This document shows positions 61,844-64,000 of a stretch of 64,000 bases of DNA, in pieces. How positions within the stretch are numbered: position 1 is the first letter of the stretch; each line of letters starts with the position of its first letter. A program made the position numbers and the translations under genes. The notes under the pieces were generated by a model. The model was not told the DNA's origin. It worked only from the letters and a program-made list of their open reading frames with translations, and made no database searches. Location: the NCBI GenBank assembly GCA_017626045.1, contig JAGAJP010000060.1:1-64000 (forward strand). The letters are read 5' to 3'. This DNA comes from Muribaculaceae bacterium (GTDB taxonomy: Bacteria; Bacteroidota; Bacteroidia; Bacteroidales; Muribaculaceae).

Positions 61844-63870
61844 AAATCCTCGCTTTCTACAATTAGATTGTCGATGATGAAATTCTGGCGGTCCATGGTG
61901 TTTTTGCCCATATAGAACTCAAGAAGTTGCTCGGAGCAGTCTTCCTTCTTAAGCACCACAGGGTCAAGGCGCATGTCGGGGCCTATGAACTCTGCGAACT
62001 CGTCGGCATTGATTTCACCCAATCCTTTGAATCGGGTGATCTCAGCGTTTTTGCCAAACCGCGCTATTGCCGATTCCCTCTCCTCATCGGAGTAGCAGTA
62101 ATAGGTGTCTTTCTCGCCGTCAGGGTTTTCTTTCTTCTTTTTCCCCTTGCGCCGTTGCATAGCCGCCTTGTTGCGAACTCTGAAGAGAGGTGTCTGGAGA
62201 ATATAGACATGTCCTTTCTTCACAAGGTCGGGAAAGAAAGTCAGGAAGAATGTGATGCAGAGAAGACGGATATGCATACCGTCGACATCGGCATCGGTGG
62301 CGATTATCACCTTATTGTATCTCAGTCCCTCGATGCCTTCCTCTATGTTGAGGGCTGCCTGAAGGAGGTTGAACTCATCGTTTTTATACACTATCTCCTG
62401 AGTTAGCCCGAAACTGTTGAGAGGTTTGCCCCGCAGTGAGAATACAGCCTGGGTTTCGGCGTTTCTGACCTTGGTGATGGTACCGCTCGCCGAGTCTCCC
62501 TCCGTGATGAAGATGGCTGACTCGTCGCGCCGGTCTTCCTTGCTCGAGGGACGAAGGCTGTCGTTGTAGTGAATGCGGCAGTCGCGCAGTTTCCTGTTGT
62601 GCAGGCTGACTTTCTTTGCCTTTTCCCTGGCGAGTTTCGCAACTCCGGCGAGAGCTTTCCGCTCCTTTTCGCTCGTAGCGATTTTTTTCAAAAGGGTGTT
62701 GGCGGTCTCGGTGTGCTTGTGAAGATAGTCGTCGAGTTCCTTCTTAAGGAAATCTCCGATAAACTTATTGACTGTCAATGGACTGTCAGGCGCTATTTCC
62801 TTGCTTCCGAGCTTTGTCTTGGTCTGCGACTCAAACACCGGCTCCTGAATGCGGACGCTCACAGCTGCTACAATTCCGTTTCGTATGTCGGAATATTCGT
62901 AGTTTTTCCCCGAAAAAGCCTTGATTGTCTTGCCGATATGCTCCTTAAAGGCGGCGAGATGGGTTCCCCCCTGGGTGGTATGCTGTCCGTTGACAAAGGA
63001 ATAGTATTCCTCGCCGTTCTGGTCGGTATGGGTGATCACCACTTCGATGTCGTCTCCCTGAAGGTGTATGATGGGGTAGAGAGGTTCGGAAGTGATGTTT
63101 TCCTTCAGCAGGTCGAGCAGGCCGTGTCGCGACAGATAACGCCTGCCGTTGAAGAATATCTGAAGGCCTGCGTTCAGGTAGGTATAATTGTTGACCATTG
63201 TCTCGATGGTCTCGAGATCAAACCTGTAGTCGCGGAAGAGGGTGTTGTCCGGTTGGAAACATACGAGCGTTCCGTTTTCCTCCGTAGTCGGCATTCTGTC
63301 GGACTGTTCGATGAGATTTCCGCGGTCAAAAGCCACAAGGACACATTCCCCGTCGCGGTAACTCATAACTTCGCAATGGGTTGAAAGCGCGTTGACCGCC
63401 TTCAGACCCACGCCGTTGAGACCGACGGATTTTTTGAAGTTCTTGTCGTCAAATTTGCCGCCGGTGTTGATGTCGGAAGCCACTTCCTTCACCTTGCCCA
63501 GCGGAATACCTCTGCCGAAATCCCTGATTGACACTTCACCGGTCTCGGCATCGACATTGATGTCTATTCGTTTTCCGGCCCCCATGTTGAACTCATCGAT
63601 GGAGTTGTCCACAACTTCTTTGATAAGCACATAAATGCCGTCTTCGGCGTGAGAGCCATCGCCGAGTTTGCCGATATACATACCCGGGCGGCGGCGTATG
63701 TGCTCGTTCCAGTCGAGGGTCTGGATAGCGTCGTCGCCGTAGCCGGAGTCTTCCACCTTTTCTGGTGTCGACAATTCCTCCTCGTTCAGGGAGTCGTCAT
63801 AGCCGGCTGCGGGCTCCTGTGCGTCTGCTCCGAGGTCGAATAAGCCGTCGTTTGTATCGTAGACTGACAT
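61840..63870 (-). CDS. parE: DNA topoisomerase IV subunit B
   Basis: A 676-residue GyrB/ParE-family ATPase. After an acidic 45-residue leader come the GHKL ATPase motifs ([34 protein letters not shown]), the transducer, and the TOPRIM domain with ITEGDSASG and [10 protein letters not shown]. The C-terminal [10 protein letters not shown] and DMRLDPV blocks match ParE more than GyrB; the common Bacteroidetes second copy. The catalytic partner parC is not in the window. It is coupled to coaD. Confidence 0.92.
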   Translation of the reverse strand: MSVYDTNDGLFDLGADAQEPAAGYDDSLNEEELSTPEKVEDSGYGDDAIQTLDWNEHIRRRPGMYIGKLGDGSHAEDGIYVLIKEVVDNSIDEFNMGAGKRIDINVDAETGEVSIRDFGRGIPLGKVKEVASDINTGGKFDDKNFKKSVGLNGVGLKAVNALSTHCEVMSYRDGECVLVAFDRGNLIEQSDRMPTTEENGTLVCFQPDNTLFRDYRFDLETIETMVNNYTYLNAGLQIFFNGRRYLSRHGLLDLLKENITSEPLYPIIHLQGDDIEVVITHTDQNGEEYYSFVNGQHTTQGGTHLAAFKEHIGKTIKAFSGKNYEYSDIRNGIVAAVSVRIQEPVFESQTKTKLGSKEIAPDSPLTVNKFIGDFLKKELDDYLHKHTETANTLLKKIATSEKERKALAGVAKLAREKAKKVSLHNRKLRDCRIHYNDSLRPSSKEDRRDESAIFITEGDSASGTITKVRNAETQAVFSLRGKPLNSFGLTQEIVYKNDEFNLLQAALNIEEGIEGLRYNKVIIATDADVDGMHIRLLCITFFLTFFPDLVKKGHVYILQTPLFRVRNKAAMQRRKGKKKKENPDGEKDTYYCYSDEERESAIARFGKNAEITRFKGLGEINADEFAEFIGPDMRLDPVVLKKEDCSEQLLEFYMGKNTMDRQNFIIDNLIVESEDL

Positions 63871-63909
63871 GTTTCTGTTATCTTCTCTTTGAATATCGGT
63901 TTCGTATGT

Positions 63910-64000
63910 TTATTTAACCTCTTCTCTGAGCCACTTCTCAAGTTCTCCCGTCCACTGGCGTTTGTAGCCGAAGCTGTCACGGAATCCCCATCCGTGTCCT
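63910..64000 (-). CDS. C-terminal end of an alpha/beta-hydrolase-like protein (partial)
   Basis: A leftward frame enters from the right edge and stops at TAA (63910-63912). The 30 readable residues (GHGWGFRDSFGYKR ... EKWLREEVK) resemble the catalytic-histidine end of secreted alpha/beta hydrolases and acetylxylan-esterase-like enzymes, where GGHGWG precedes a final helix. The rest is outside the window. Confidence 0.55.
   Translation of the reverse strand, partial: GHGWGFRDSFGYKRQWTGELEKWLREEVK

Overview
The window is chromosomal DNA from a gut-type member of the order Bacteroidales. Evidence is paired SusC/SusD genes, a hybrid two-component regulator, Bacteroidetes promoters of the TTTG / TAnnTTTG type, few clear Shine-Dalgarno sites, and secreted proteins with short C-terminal sorting-like tails. 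The style resembles Muribaculaceae or Prevotella more than Bacteroides, but no 16S or other marker is present, so the family is an inference.

Region 1 (1-717) holds the end of an unrecognised gene and a WbuC-type cupin. Region 2 (751-32801) is a large polysaccharide utilization locus for decorated xylan. A leftward esterase and GH10 xylanase pair is divergent from a hybrid two-component sensor/regulator. A long rightward block follows: GH43, two SusC/SusD pairs, a surface lipoprotein, a GH10 xylanase with inserted binding modules, a free-standing binding protein, GH5, a CE6-like esterase, GH43-CBM6 and a second GH43. A GH127/GH146 beta-L-arabinofuranosidase-like gene faces the block from the other strand. 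The core order SusC-SusD-SusC-SusD-lipoprotein-GH10 matches the xusABCDE-xyn10C cluster known from Prevotella and Bacteroides xylan degraders. Surface enzymes would cut xylan, the Xus proteins would bind and import fragments, and the periplasmic or surface GH43, esterase and GH127 enzymes would strip side chains.

Region 3 (33259-47792) is accessory DNA. It starts with a histidine-decarboxylase-like PLP enzyme that carries a signal peptide. Next come a Fic protein with an AbiEi-like N-terminus, palindromic repeats, and a decayed copy of tRNA-Arg. A phage-like island follows: a CI-type repressor with three exported cargo proteins on the left, and early-phage genes, two orphan DNA methyltransferases and a BRO antirepressor on the right. 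The island ends at an IS66-like remnant that cuts off the integrase. No capsid, terminase or tail genes are visible, so it is a defective prophage, a satellite or an integrative element. Two sets of direct repeats (24 bp and 160 bp) are candidate boundaries.

Region 4 (47679-64000) is core genome: a tRNA cluster (Arg, Lys, Asn, Asn), rplU-rpmA, metX, two secreted Omp28-like proteins, a DoxX-like membrane protein, tdk, a CyuA-type cysteine desulfidase, three small envelope genes, an S41 protease, coaD, parE and the end of an alpha/beta-hydrolase-like gene. All functions are read from sequence motifs; no database search was possible.
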